Origin: Cyclobacterium amurskyense
Lineage (GTDB): Bacteria > Bacteroidota > Bacteroidia > Cytophagales > Cyclobacteriaceae
Assembly (NCBI RefSeq): GCF_001050135.1
Contig: NZ_CP012040.1
Coordinates: 5,783,001-5,847,000 of the forward strand
Length of the DNA: 64,000 bases
Direction: 5' to 3'
The notes beneath the pieces are model-generated. The model was not told the origin of the DNA. It was given only the letters and a program-made list of their open reading frames with translations, and ran no database searches. Positions within the stretch are counted from its first letter, which is position 1; each line of letters begins with the position of its first letter. This document shows positions 43,521 through 52,487 of the stretch, piece after piece. The position numbers and the translations under genes were made by a program.

Positions 43521-45062
43521 ATCGATACCAAGACCTTAGGAATCCTCATAACAGTACTATTTTATCTAATTATTCTTTACATTGGATATTATGCCAGCAA
43601 AAAAGAATCCGGTGACCAAACATCGCAAGGACTTTTACTAGCTGGTCGCCGAATGCCCGCCTGGATCGGGATTTTCACCATGACTGCCACATGGGTAGGT
43701 GGCGGTTACCTCATTGGAACAAGTGAAGCCGTATACGATAGTGCAAGAGGCCTGGTATGGGCGCAAGCTCCCTGGGGCTATGCCTTAAGTCTAATATTGG
43801 GTGGATTGTTCTTTGCTAAAAAAATCCGAAGCTTTGGTTTTACTACATTCATCGATGTATTCGAACATAAATACGGTAAAAAAACCGCTGCAATATTATT
43901 TATTCCTGCCCTAATAGGTGAGATTTTCTGGAGTGCCGCCATTCTCGCTGCTTTGGGCATAACCTTCGCCACCATTTTTGAACTAGACCTAGAAACATCA
44001 ATTCTTGTTTCAGCAAGTATTGCCATAGGCTATACCATGATGGGGGGATTGTGGTCGGTAGCCTATACGGATGTAGTTCAACTTATTTTTATTATCCTAG
44101 GTTTGGGAATAAGTATTCCTTTTGCTTTAGATAAAATTGGAGGTTTAGATGCCGCATTAACCATTTACGACCAACAAATAGCCAATGGCTTTACCTTATT
44201 TCCAAGTCTAAATGCCTTTACAGGAAACGATCCGGCATGGGGAAATAGCATATGGGTGTGGGTGGATTTTGCCTTGCTCTTGATTATGGGAGGAATTCCC
44301 TGGCAAGTCTATTTTCAGCGGGTCTTGTCTTCAAACTCAGATAGATCAGCGGTTAGATTATCTATCTTGGGTGGGCTTTGTTGTGCCTTAATGGCCATTC
44401 CTGCCATACTTATCGGGGTTGCAGGTGTTGGTTTTGATTGGACACAATCTACCTTAGGCGTAGCTCCCGAACCAACCATGGTCCTGCCCTATGTATTGCT
44501 AGAAATGACTCCTCCAATTATTGGAGCATTGGGGCTTGGAGCCGTAGCTGCAGCTGTAATGTCATCTGTGGATTCTTCCATATTATCTGCAGCTTCTATG
44601 TTTACCTGGAATTTATACAGGCCATTGATAAACCCTTCATGCACAGACAAACAAATCAAAACCTCAATTCGACTGGCCATTTTGGTCATAGGTTTGGTTT
44701 CTACCTGGCTTGCCTTAACACTTCAAAGCGTATATGAACTCTGGTACCTTTGTGCCGATTTGGTTTATGTCGTTTTGTTTCCTCAATTGGTGATGGCTTT
44801 ATATTTTAAAAAGGCAAATAGAAATGGGGCCATTGCAGGAATAATCATAAGTTTATTTTTAAGGTTTGGTGGCGGTGAACCCATCTTTGGAATTTCCCCA
44901 TTCTTACCCTACCCTATGGAAGACCCAATTGCGGGAATTGAGTTTCCTTTTAGAACATTCTCCATGTTTTGTGGTTTAATTAGTATTCCAATAGTGTCAT
45001 TGCTTTTTCCAGATAAAAATCAGATTGAAACATCCTCTTTAACCAATGAACGATCGAATTAA
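43521..45062 (+). CDS. Sodium:solute symporter (SSS family) with no standard start codon
   Basis: The SSS transporter has about 13 membrane helices. The first ATG in frame (43653) would remove helix 1. The frame is open from 43509 and encodes that helix (ILITVLFYLIILYIGYYASK) followed by SGDQTSQGLLLAGRRMPAW, the usual start of this family. No ATG, GTG or TTG exists in frame between 43509 and 43652. The best fit is ATC at 43521 (then DTKTLGIL). Family features: TWVGGGYLIGTSE, TIGYTMMGGLWSVAYTDVVQ-like region, VGFDWTQ. It follows betB by 12 bp, so it may import choline, a betaine or a sugar. The start is uncertain. Confidence 0.8.
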   Translation: MDTKTLGILITVLFYLIILYIGYYASKKESGDQTSQGLLLAGRRMPAWIGIFTMTATWVGGGYLIGTSEAVYDSARGLVWAQAPWGYALSLILGGLFFAKKIRSFGFTTFIDVFEHKYGKKTAAILFIPALIGEIFWSAAILAALGITFATIFELDLETSILVSASIAIGYTMMGGLWSVAYTDVVQLIFIILGLGISIPFALDKIGGLDAALTIYDQQIANGFTLFPSLNAFTGNDPAWGNSIWVWVDFALLLIMGGIPWQVYFQRVLSSNSDRSAVRLSILGGLCCALMAIPAILIGVAGVGFDWTQSTLGVAPEPTMVLPYVLLEMTPPIIGALGLGAVAAAVMSSVDSSILSAASMFTWNLYRPLINPSCTDKQIKTSIRLAILVIGLVSTWLALTLQSVYELWYLCADLVYVVLFPQLVMALYFKKANRNGAIAGIIISLFLRFGGGEPIFGISPFLPYPMEDPIAGIEFPFRTFSMFCGLISIPIVSLLFPDKNQIETSSLTNERSN

Positions 45063-46011
45063 TTTAATCTTTATTCTATTTTTTATTATTTCTCTACCCC
45101 TAAAAGCGCAGATCCCCGTTATCTTGGATGCGGATTTGGATTCCGACGTAGATGACGTTGGTGCACTAGCCATGCTTCATACGCTTGAAGACAATCAAAA
45201 AGTCAAACTATTAGGTGTGGTTGTAACTAGTGATGACCAAGATGCTGCTGCCTGTGCCGCTGCAATCAATACTTTTTACAATAGACCAGAAGTACCCATT
45301 GGGGTAGAAAAAGGGATTGCACTAAGAAGTTTTTCCAAATACACAAAAAGTTTGGCAACAAGTTTTCCCCACCCTTTAAGGGGAGGGAAAGAACCTGAGG
45401 ATGCCACTCAACTCTATAGAAAATTACTGGTCAATTCTCCTGACAATAGTGTAATCATCATTAGTATTGGCCACTTGACCAATGTGCGAAACTTATTGGA
45501 GTCTAAGCCTGATCATTTAAGTCCCTTGACCGGCAAGGAACTGATTCAAAAGAAGGTGAAACTTTGGTCCTGCATGGGTGGACAATTCCCAAGCGGAAAA
45601 GAGGCCAATTTCTATCGGCCTGACCCGGAGTCTACGCTAATTGCAGTTAAAAACTGGCCAGGCGAAGTGATTTTTTCAGGTTGGGAAATTGGCAATGAGA
45701 TCATCACAGGTGGAGATTTCCTAAAACACGCGCTCAGTGCTGACCACCCGGTAAGCCTTGCCTATAAATTATTTAATGAATACGCTGGAAGACAAAGCTG
45801 GGACCAAACCTCGATTCTTTATGCAATATCTGATAAAAAGTATTGGGAGTTGAGCCCAAAAGGTCAGGTTCTTGTTAATAAAGATGGAAGCAATTCCTGG
45901 AAAGAAGATCCTAATGGCTTACATCACTACTTAATAAAACATTTACCTCCTGCTGAAATAGCAAAAATAATTGATTCTCTAATGATTGGTATTTATAGGC
46001 CTGGTTTTTGA
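45046..46011 (+). CDS. Secreted nucleoside hydrolase-like protein
   Basis: The 321-residue protein has a signal peptide (NLIFILFFIISLPLKAQ). It carries the nucleoside hydrolase Ca2+ motif at the mature N-terminus, PVILDADLDSDVDDVGALAM (DxDxxxDD type). Further landmarks are LLGVVVTSDDQDAAACAAAI and the metal Asp region around GGQFPSGKEANF. The family hydrolyses N-glycosidic bonds of nucleosides, but periplasmic members of this subgroup in Bacteroidota are uncharacterised. Its ATG overlaps the symporter 3' end by 17 bases, so the two are translationally coupled. The C-terminus reads EIAKIIDSLM. Confidence 0.85.
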   Translation: MNDRINLIFILFFIISLPLKAQIPVILDADLDSDVDDVGALAMLHTLEDNQKVKLLGVVVTSDDQDAAACAAAINTFYNRPEVPIGVEKGIALRSFSKYTKSLATSFPHPLRGGKEPEDATQLYRKLLVNSPDNSVIIISIGHLTNVRNLLESKPDHLSPLTGKELIQKKVKLWSCMGGQFPSGKEANFYRPDPESTLIAVKNWPGEVIFSGWEIGNEIITGGDFLKHALSADHPVSLAYKLFNEYAGRQSWDQTSILYAISDKKYWELSPKGQVLVNKDGSNSWKEDPNGLHHYLIKHLPPAEIAKIIDSLMIGIYRPGF

Positions 46012-46094
46012 GGCTGCACAGATAATGAATTGTTTATCCAAAGCTCGGTTTTTTCTATCTTGAAATTGAAACCACAACCAAAAACTTTTATTGT

Positions 46095-47735
46095 ATGAAA
46101 GCATCAGATTTATTTGTAAAAGCACTGGAAAAAGAAGGTGTGGAATATATTTTTGGCCTTCCCGGAGAGGAGAATCTTGATATACTGGAGTCTTTAACGG
46201 ATTCAAAGATTAAATTAATTTTAACCAGACATGAGCAAGGGGCCGGTTTTATGGCGGCCACCTACGGAAGGCTAACAGGTAAACCAGGGGTATGTATGTC
46301 AACACTTGGACCTGGTGCTACCAATTTGTTTACTCCTGGAGCTTACGCTCAATTGGGTGCCATGCCCATGTTAATGATAACTGGTCAAAAGCCAATTAAA
46401 AAAAGCAAGCAGGCGCGCTTTCAGATAATAGATGTGGTCGATATGATGCGCCCTATCACCAAATACACGAAGCAAATTGTAGATGGCAATGTAATCGCTT
46501 CTAATATTCGGGAAGCTTTTCGCTTGGCCACTGAAGAACGTCCGGGAGCTGTACACCTGGAGTTACCGGAAGACATTGCCCAAGAGGAAGTGGATGATCA
46601 TGTATTCGATGTGGTAAGCCATTTATTGCCCAAACCGGACGATGCCGCTATTTTAGCTGCGACTGAGATGATTCAAAAGGCTAAGATGCCCCTATTACTA
46701 ATTGGAGCTGGTGCCAACAGGAAAGTGATATGCAAAGCCCTTGCAGATTTTGTAGACAAAACAGGAATCTACTTTTTCACTACCCAAATGGGAAAAGGGG
46801 TTATCGATGAGCGACACCCACAATATCTTGGAACAGCAGCGCTTTCAAGCAATGATTTTGTGCATGCTGCCATAGATGAATCTGACCTAATTATCAATGT
46901 AGGTCATGATGTTATTGAGAAACCTCCTTTCTTTATGAAGCAGGGTGGTAAAAAAGTTATACATGTCAATTTCTCTGCAGCCGAAGTAGACCCGGTATAT
47001 TTCCCACAATTAAATGTTGTTGGTGATATTACCAGTTCTGTTGAGAAATTATCGGAAGCAGTAAAACCTTCTAAAAGTTGGGATTTTAATTTTTACAAAA
47101 AAGTAAAATCTGAGGTTTCTCAACATCTAAGCAAATATTTTGAAGATGAACGCTTCCCTACCTTACCCCAAAGGTTAGTCAATTTACTGAGGAATAAACT
47201 TGGGGAAAAAGATGTGATCACCTTAGACAATGGAGTGTATAAAATCTGGTTTGCCAGGAATTATACTTGTTATCATCCCAATACTCTTTTGCTAGACAAT
47301 GCTTTGGCAACCATGGGGGCCGGTCTCCCATCTGCCATGTGTGTTAAATTATTAAACCCAGACAAAAAAGTAGTAGCTATTTGCGGTGATGGAGGATTTA
47401 TGATGAATTCTCAGGAACTGGAAACAGCAGTACGATTGGGATTAAACATGGTGGTAATTATCCTCAATGATGAATCCTATGGCATGATCAAATGGAAACA
47501 AGAAGACATGGGCTTTAAAGATTTTGGTTTAGACTTTAAAAACCCTGACTTCGTGCAGTATGCCAATAGCTATGGGGCACACGGTCATCGCCCAGAGAGT
47601 GACAAGGAATTACAAGAAATTCTGGATAAAGCACTTAACAACCCGGGCGTACATGTAATCGACCTAAAAGTTGATTATTCTCTAAACCACCCGATCTTAA
47701 ATGTAATGTTGAAAGAAAAAATTTCTAAGTTATGA
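46095..47735 (+). CDS. Thiamine-diphosphate-dependent acetolactate synthase-like large subunit
   Basis: The 546-residue ThDP enzyme has N-terminal Pyr domain catalytic Glu in GLPGEENLDILESL and TRHEQGAGFMAATYGRLTG. A central domain follows (about 190-320). The C-terminal PP domain contains the Mg/ThDP motif ICGDGGFMMNSQELETAVRL ... IILNDESYGMIKW. It fits AlsS/IlvB-type acetolactate synthases, but no small regulatory subunit is adjacent and the gene is linked to aldehyde dehydrogenases. It may therefore be a catabolic acetolactate synthase or an aldehyde-lyase-like enzyme. Its stop overlaps the next start (ATGA), so it is coupled to the aldehyde dehydrogenase at 47732. Confidence 0.88.
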   Translation: MKASDLFVKALEKEGVEYIFGLPGEENLDILESLTDSKIKLILTRHEQGAGFMAATYGRLTGKPGVCMSTLGPGATNLFTPGAYAQLGAMPMLMITGQKPIKKSKQARFQIIDVVDMMRPITKYTKQIVDGNVIASNIREAFRLATEERPGAVHLELPEDIAQEEVDDHVFDVVSHLLPKPDDAAILAATEMIQKAKMPLLLIGAGANRKVICKALADFVDKTGIYFFTTQMGKGVIDERHPQYLGTAALSSNDFVHAAIDESDLIINVGHDVIEKPPFFMKQGGKKVIHVNFSAAEVDPVYFPQLNVVGDITSSVEKLSEAVKPSKSWDFNFYKKVKSEVSQHLSKYFEDERFPTLPQRLVNLLRNKLGEKDVITLDNGVYKIWFARNYTCYHPNTLLLDNALATMGAGLPSAMCVKLLNPDKKVVAICGDGGFMMNSQELETAVRLGLNMVVIILNDESYGMIKWKQEDMGFKDFGLDFKNPDFVQYANSYGAHGHRPESDKELQEILDKALNNPGVHVIDLKVDYSLNHPILNVMLKEKISKL

Positions 47736-49129
47736 ATGAGGAATTAAAAGTATATTCACCTTATGACAATACACTAATAGGCACTTTACCTATGACCAAC
47801 GCGGAAGAGTTGGAAAAAATAATAGAAACCGCTCATGTCCTTTTCCAGGACAGAAAGCAATGGATTCCGGCCCATAAAAGGATTGCTATATTGGAAAAGG
47901 CCAGGGCAATAATGGAGGGAAAAATTGAAGAACTGACCAACAAAGCTGCTCAAGAAGGAGGAAAGCCTTACCAAGACTCCAAAGTAGAAGTAAAAAGGGC
48001 CATCAACGGATTGAAAATTGCAACCGAAGAAATCTCCCATATGAAAGGTGGGCAGATCCCTATGGGAATCACTGAATCTTCAATGAATAGGCTGGCATTT
48101 ACCATCCGTGAGCCTATTGGTGTGGTAGCTTCCTTGTCCGCGTTCAACCATCCTTTAAACTTGATTGTTCATCAAGTGGTTACTGCATTTGCAGCAGGTT
48201 GCCCAGTTATCGTCAAACCAGCAAGCAAAACACCATTTTCTTGCCTGGCATTGGTAGAAATACTTAAAGAGGCTGGAGTACCAGAGGGCTGGGTTCAATC
48301 CATCAACTGTAGCAATGAACTCGCTGAAAAATTAATAAAAGACCATAGAATCAATTTTCTATCCTTTATAGGTTCTGCCAAGGTTGGCTGGTCACTTAAA
48401 TCTAAAATGGCTCCTGGAACCAGGTGTGCATTGGAACATGGAGGTGCAGCCCCAGTGATAGTTGAACCAGATGCGGTTATGGAAGACATGGTGCCTTTAT
48501 TGGTTAAAGGCGGTTTTTACCATGCTGGACAAGTTTGTGTGTCGGTACAGAAGGTGTTTGCCCACAGCTCTATAGCAGAAAAGCTGGCTAAAGACATTGC
48601 CGACGCAGCGAAAAAATTAAAAGTTGGCGACCCATTGGCAAAGGATACGGAAGTTGGGCCATTGATACAAACTGGAGAAGTGGACCGAGTGGATGAATGG
48701 GTAAAAGAAGCCATTTCAGGCGGTGCTGAGCTATTGTGTGGTGGTAAAAAAATCAGTGATACTTGTTATGAACCTACCGTATTACTTAATCCTTCAAATG
48801 ATGCCAAAGTTTCAAAAGAAGAGATATTTGGTCCAGTTGTGTGTGTGTATGCCTACGATGATAGAAACGAAGCCATTGACTTGGCCAATAGCTTGGAGCT
48901 CCATTTTCAAGCTGCCGTTTTCACAAAAGACCTTGACATCGCCTTAGATACAGTACACAAATTAAATGCTACCGCCGTTATGGTAAATGACCATACTGCC
49001 TTTAGGGTAGATTGGATGCCATTTGGTGGAAGGGATGCTTCTGGGGAAGGAATGGGGGGAATACCTTATTCCATGCACGAAATGACACGTGAAAAACTCA
49101 TGGTCTTCAAAAGTAAATTATTGCCTTGA
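47732..49129 (+). CDS. NAD(P)-dependent aldehyde dehydrogenase
   Basis: The 465-residue aldehyde dehydrogenase has catalytic Cys in FYHAGQVCVSVQKVFAH and Glu in RCALEHGGAAPVIVEP. The cofactor-binding SFIGSAKVGWSLKSKM and KEEIFGPVVCVYAY are present. The LEHGG variation (instead of LELGG) places it with the phosphonoacetaldehyde or lactaldehyde-type group rather than betaine-aldehyde enzymes. It starts with ATG overlapping the preceding stop by 4 bases (ATGA). Together with the ThDP enzyme it probably oxidises the aldehyde produced upstream. A strong terminator follows and closes the long unit beginning at betA. Confidence 0.9.
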   Translation: MNEELKVYSPYDNTLIGTLPMTNAEELEKIIETAHVLFQDRKQWIPAHKRIAILEKARAIMEGKIEELTNKAAQEGGKPYQDSKVEVKRAINGLKIATEEISHMKGGQIPMGITESSMNRLAFTIREPIGVVASLSAFNHPLNLIVHQVVTAFAAGCPVIVKPASKTPFSCLALVEILKEAGVPEGWVQSINCSNELAEKLIKDHRINFLSFIGSAKVGWSLKSKMAPGTRCALEHGGAAPVIVEPDAVMEDMVPLLVKGGFYHAGQVCVSVQKVFAHSSIAEKLAKDIADAAKKLKVGDPLAKDTEVGPLIQTGEVDRVDEWVKEAISGGAELLCGGKKISDTCYEPTVLLNPSNDAKVSKEEIFGPVVCVYAYDDRNEAIDLANSLELHFQAAVFTKDLDIALDTVHKLNATAVMVNDHTAFRVDWMPFGGRDASGEGMGGIPYSMHEMTREKLMVFKSKLLP

Positions 49130-49150
49130 TCAATATTTACTCGTTTTATT

Positions 49151-49188
49151 AAAATGGCTTTTCGAATCAGTTGAAAAGCCATTTTTTT
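49151..49188 (+). terminator. Rho-independent terminator of the betA-to-ALDH unit
   Basis: AAAATGGCTTTTC (49151-49163) pairs with GAAAAGCCATTTT (49173-49185), followed by three more T residues. The stem is 13 bp and starts 22 bases after the aldehyde dehydrogenase stop. The rest of the gap to 49397 has no recognised feature. Confidence 0.88.
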
Positions 49189-49396
49189 GTCCATATCTAG
49201 TGAACATTAGAATTCACCCTGAAAATTAGCCAGATAAAGTGAGAGTAAACTACCCTGAAAAAACGGCCTCTTTCTCCAATACAGATTAACCATCCCCCAT
49301 TATAGCTCAATTAATAGGGGCTACAAAAATTTTATTTTTTGTTTAGAAACATATATTGTGATATTTTAGAGTGTCATAAATAATTCAGCAGTATCT

Positions 49397-49996
49397 ATGA
49401 ATTCTAATGTTGATTTTTATTTCGCTAAAGGCAAAAAATGGCAGGCAGAATTGAGCCTATTAAGAAAGGTGATTTTGGAATTCCCATTGACCGAAGAATT
49501 GAAATGGGGTGTTCCATGTTACACAATGCCCTCAAGCGCCTCCACCAAAAAAAGCAATAATGTTCTATTGATTCATGCTTTTAAGGAGTACTGTGCCGTA
49601 TTGTTTATTAAAGGAGCATTATTAAAAGATGCTGACAAGGTACTTGTTCAACAAACTGAAAATGTGCAGTCAGCTAGGCAAATGCGGTTTACAAATGAAG
49701 AAGAAGTCCAAAGGCTTTCACCAACCTTAAAACTTTTAATCAAGGAGGCCATTTCAATTGAGAAAAAAGGATTAACAGTACCAAAGAAAAAAACAACAGA
49801 ATATGCCATTCCTGAAGAATTTCAGAAGGAACTTGATAAAGACCCTGAACTACTTGCTGGCTTTAAATCACTAACTCCAGGTAGGCAAAGAGCCTATCTA
49901 TTGTATTTTTCCTCAGCAAAGCAATCCAAAACCCGGTCTTCAAGAATAGAAAAATACAAGCACAATATCCTTAATGGAAAAGGATTGGATGATTAA
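49397..49996 (+). CDS. YdeI/OmpD-associated family protein (DUF1801 core), paralogue 1
   Basis: This 199-residue cytoplasmic protein has a DUF1801-like core at about 15-110: LLRKVILEFPLTEELKWGVP, CYTMPSSAST and LIHAFKEYCAVLFIKGALL. A C-terminal OmdA-type helix (EFQKELDKDPELLAGFKSLT) is followed by PGRQRAYLLYFSSAKQSKTR, the hallmark of the YdeI group. It is paired with a paralogue 41 bp downstream that shares the whole architecture. E. coli YdeI has been linked to stress and antimicrobial-peptide tolerance. The function here is unknown. Confidence 0.85.
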   Translation: MNSNVDFYFAKGKKWQAELSLLRKVILEFPLTEELKWGVPCYTMPSSASTKKSNNVLLIHAFKEYCAVLFIKGALLKDADKVLVQQTENVQSARQMRFTNEEEVQRLSPTLKLLIKEAISIEKKGLTVPKKKTTEYAIPEEFQKELDKDPELLAGFKSLTPGRQRAYLLYFSSAKQSKTRSSRIEKYKHNILNGKGLDD

Positions 49997-50037
49997 CAGG
50001 ACCTTTGCTTAGAAAGCTCAAAAAATAAGAGAGAACC

Positions 50038-50682
50038 ATGAACCTTGGAGTAGACCATTATTTAGCAGACGGCTGTGAACGTTGTCCATTGGGAGCTACT
50101 CCGGCTTGTAAGGTGAATAACTGGAAGGAGGAATTGAAGCTTTTAAGAAAAATTATTCTTAGCTGTGGTCTCACAGAACAGGTTAAGTGGGGTGTTCCTT
50201 GCTATACAATTCATAACCCTAAAACCAGCAAGTCAGAAAGCAATGTATTAATTATGAGTGCCTTTAAAGAATATTGCTCAGTAAGCTTTTTTAAAGGAGC
50301 ACTACTCAAAAATGTAGACAATCTCCTTGAAAAACCTGGCGAAAACACACAAGCTGCTAGATTAATCAAATTCACCAATGTTCAACAAATATTGGATAAT
50401 GAGAACCACATTCGAAAATGGATTTTTGAAGCCATAGTAGTGGAAAAGGCAGGCTTAAAGGTAGAAAATAAACAAAACCCAACCGAAATCCTCCCCGAGG
50501 AATTAAAGGTCAAATTCATTGAAAACCCAGACTTTAAATTGGCTTTCCATGCATTAACCCCAGGAAGACAAAGAGGCTATATTTTGTACTTTTCACAACC
50601 AAAGCAAGAAAAGACCAGGCTGTCTCGAATAGATAAATACCTTCCAAATATTATGGAAGGAAAAGGCATGCAGGATAAATAG
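50038..50682 (+). CDS. YdeI/OmpD-associated family protein, paralogue 2 with Cys-containing insert
   Basis: This 214-residue paralogue of the preceding gene shares LLRKIILSCGLTEQVKWGVP, CYTI, MSAFKEYCSVSFFKGALL and LTPGRQRGYILYFSQPKQEK. It differs by an N-terminal insert after residue 12 with three cysteines (DGCERCPLGATPACKVNNWK), which may bind a metal or be redox-active. The tandem arrangement with 41 bp spacing suggests local duplication followed by divergence. The two are probably co-transcribed, and the DUF1697 gene follows 39 bp later. Confidence 0.85.
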   Translation: MNLGVDHYLADGCERCPLGATPACKVNNWKEELKLLRKIILSCGLTEQVKWGVPCYTIHNPKTSKSESNVLIMSAFKEYCSVSFFKGALLKNVDNLLEKPGENTQAARLIKFTNVQQILDNENHIRKWIFEAIVVEKAGLKVENKQNPTEILPEELKVKFIENPDFKLAFHALTPGRQRGYILYFSQPKQEKTRLSRIDKYLPNIMEGKGMQDK

Positions 50683-50721
50683 CCTTTTCAATTAAAAATA
50701 AATAAGTATTCAGCAAATAAC

Positions 50722-51264
50722 ATGGAGAAGAAAATCGCGATTCTAAGAGGGATTAATGTTGGTGGTAAGAAGAAAATTTTGATGGCGGACCTAAAATCCA
50801 TGTTTGAAGGATTGGGCTATTCAGAGGTCTTAACATATATCCAAAGTGGTAATGTGATTTTCACTTCTGAAAATCACATTACTGAAACAGAAATGGCTGA
50901 AGCCATAGAAATAGCAATTAAAAATAAATTCGGTTTTGATGTTCCAGTAATCGTATTAGCTGCCAAGGAGATACAAAACACTTTTAAAAACAATCCATTT
51001 TATGGAGCTACTGATACAGACATCTCAAAACTCCACGTGACCTTCTTAGCTGATGAACCTGAAATCGAACTGCTTAATAAGATTCAAGCTTTGGATTTCA
51101 GTCCTGATAAATTTGATATTATAGGAAGAACTGTTTTTATTTATTGCGAAGGAAAATACCATCAGTCCAAGTTAACCAATAACTTTTTTGAGAGTAAACT
51201 TAAAACCTCAGCAACTACAAGGAACTTAAAAACTGTCAAAAAACTTTGCGAATTAAGCCAATAA
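50722..51264 (+). CDS. DUF1697 family protein
   Basis: This 180-residue cytoplasmic protein matches DUF1697 throughout: IAILRGINVGGKKKILMADL, GYSEVLTYIQSGNVIFTSEN, VPVIVLAAKEIQNTFKNNPF, and the C-terminal KLKTSATTRNLKTVKKLCEL. The function of the family is unknown. It continues the run of small YdeI/DUF1801-type genes and is likely the last gene of a three-gene unit starting at 49397. A repeat copy follows after about 50 bp. Confidence 0.92.
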   Translation: MEKKIAILRGINVGGKKKILMADLKSMFEGLGYSEVLTYIQSGNVIFTSENHITETEMAEAIEIAIKNKFGFDVPVIVLAAKEIQNTFKNNPFYGATDTDISKLHVTFLADEPEIELLNKIQALDFSPDKFDIIGRTVFIYCEGKYHQSKLTNNFFESKLKTSATTRNLKTVKKLCELSQ

Positions 51265-51317
51265 ACCCATCCAATAAAAAGAACATGAACTTATAGCCAA
51301 TGAAATCCATAAGTAAT

Positions 51318-51533
51318 TTAAACCCGAAATATGCAATAGACATTCTATTACGGCTGAAATCGCTTTAAAATACCCAATCGTTGCTGTTTTCAATTTCACC
51401 ATAGCGGTGCTATGCTAAAATCTCCAAACAGTCTGATTTTCTTGCGATTGCAACACTTCCCGTAAACACGGAACAGGCATCACCCCTGACTATCGTCATG
51501 GCCAGGAAATCCTATTAAATAATCCGAGTTAAA
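51318..51533 (+). repeat. TTNAA-MITE copy E (206 bp) with TTAAA target duplications
   Basis: The element at 51323-51528 begins CCCGAAATATGCAATAG and ends TTAAATAATCCGAG. It is bracketed by TTAAA at 51318-51322 and 51529-51533. It has accumulated more changes than copies A, C and D, for example the loss of one base in the TTACGTGCTG region and a mutated right end. It occupies most of the 339-bp gap between the DUF1697 gene and the esterase. Confidence 0.88.
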
Positions 51534-51603
51534 AATTCAATTGTCCTACTTTTAAAAAATCGAGCATATATAAATTCCCAAAATATTTAACCAAACCAAT
51601 CCC

Positions 51604-52419
51604 ATGAAAAGAATTGTATTGATTTTATGCTTTGCCTTATCGGCATTGTATACCCATGCGCAGGTGGACAATTATGAAATCGTTGAGAACATCCCTTATT
51701 ATGGGGATGAATTGAGGAAATCAGATGCTTACATTGCTGAGCGCTGTGTGCTGGATATTTATTACCCTAAAGACCTGAAAAGTTTCGCTACAATAGTTTG
51801 GTTCCATGGTGGCGGAATCACTTCCGGGAAGAAAGAAATTCCAGAACCTTTAAAAAACAAAGGAGTAGCTGTGATTGGGGTAAACTATAGATTATCTCCA
51901 AAAGTCAAAGCCCCCGAATACATAAAAGATGCGGCCGCAGCAGTTGCCTGGGCCTTTCAAAACATTGCCGACTATGGAGGAGACCCTACAAGTATTTTTG
52001 TTTCCGGACACTCTGCCGGTGGCTATTTGGCGAGTATGATAGGCTTGGATAAATCCTACCTTGCAGCCCACAAAATAGATGCAAATGACATTGCCGGATT
52101 GATTCCTTTTAGCGGTCATACGATTACACATTTCACTATACGCGGTGAGCAAGGAATCCCTGGAGAACAACCTACCATAGATAAATATGCGCCATTGTTC
52201 CATGTCCGAAAAGATGCTCCTCCACTTTTATTGATCACAGGAGACCGTGAACGCGAACTTCTGGGAAGGTATGAGGAGAACGCATACCTAATGCGTATGA
52301 TGAAAGTAGTGGGACATAAAGAAACTGTCTTGTATGAAATGGATGGTTATGGACATGGAATGACGCATCCTGCCTTTCCTTTATTAATCAATGAAGTCAA
52401 AAGAATTACGGGGAAATAA
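51604..52419 (+). CDS. Secreted alpha/beta hydrolase (HSL/BD-FAE-type esterase)
   Basis: This 271-residue esterase has a signal peptide (to about THAQ20). The oxyanion hole is IVWFHGGGITSGKKE. The nucleophile elbow is VSGHSAGGYLASMIG (Ser), and the catalytic Asp lies near LLITGDRERELLGRYEEN. The His is in DGYGHGMTHPAF. It belongs to the HSL or carboxylesterase-like group often active on acylated glycans. It follows the repeat copy and precedes a methyltransferase gene by about 68 bp. The substrate is unknown, but secretion fits carbohydrate deacylation. Confidence 0.88.
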   Translation: MKRIVLILCFALSALYTHAQVDNYEIVENIPYYGDELRKSDAYIAERCVLDIYYPKDLKSFATIVWFHGGGITSGKKEIPEPLKNKGVAVIGVNYRLSPKVKAPEYIKDAAAAVAWAFQNIADYGGDPTSIFVSGHSAGGYLASMIGLDKSYLAAHKIDANDIAGLIPFSGHTITHFTIRGEQGIPGEQPTIDKYAPLFHVRKDAPPLLLITGDRERELLGRYEENAYLMRMMKVVGHKETVLYEMDGYGHGMTHPAFPLLINEVKRITGK

Positions 52420-52487
52420 ACCTTGCTATATTGCATGTCTCAATTTTGCACAGTTTCTAGGGAAAAATGAGGCTTCAGTGAAAAACA

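Noticed and set aside
46095..47735. Calling the ThDP enzyme a biosynthetic IlvB
   Set aside because: No ilvN, ilvC or ilvD gene is nearby, and it is coupled to an aldehyde dehydrogenase, so a catabolic role is at least as likely.
7953..51533. CRISPR or tandem-array interpretation of the repeated sequence
   Set aside because: Copies are about 210 bp, kilobases apart, in both orientations and flanked by target duplications. There are no regular short repeats with spacers.
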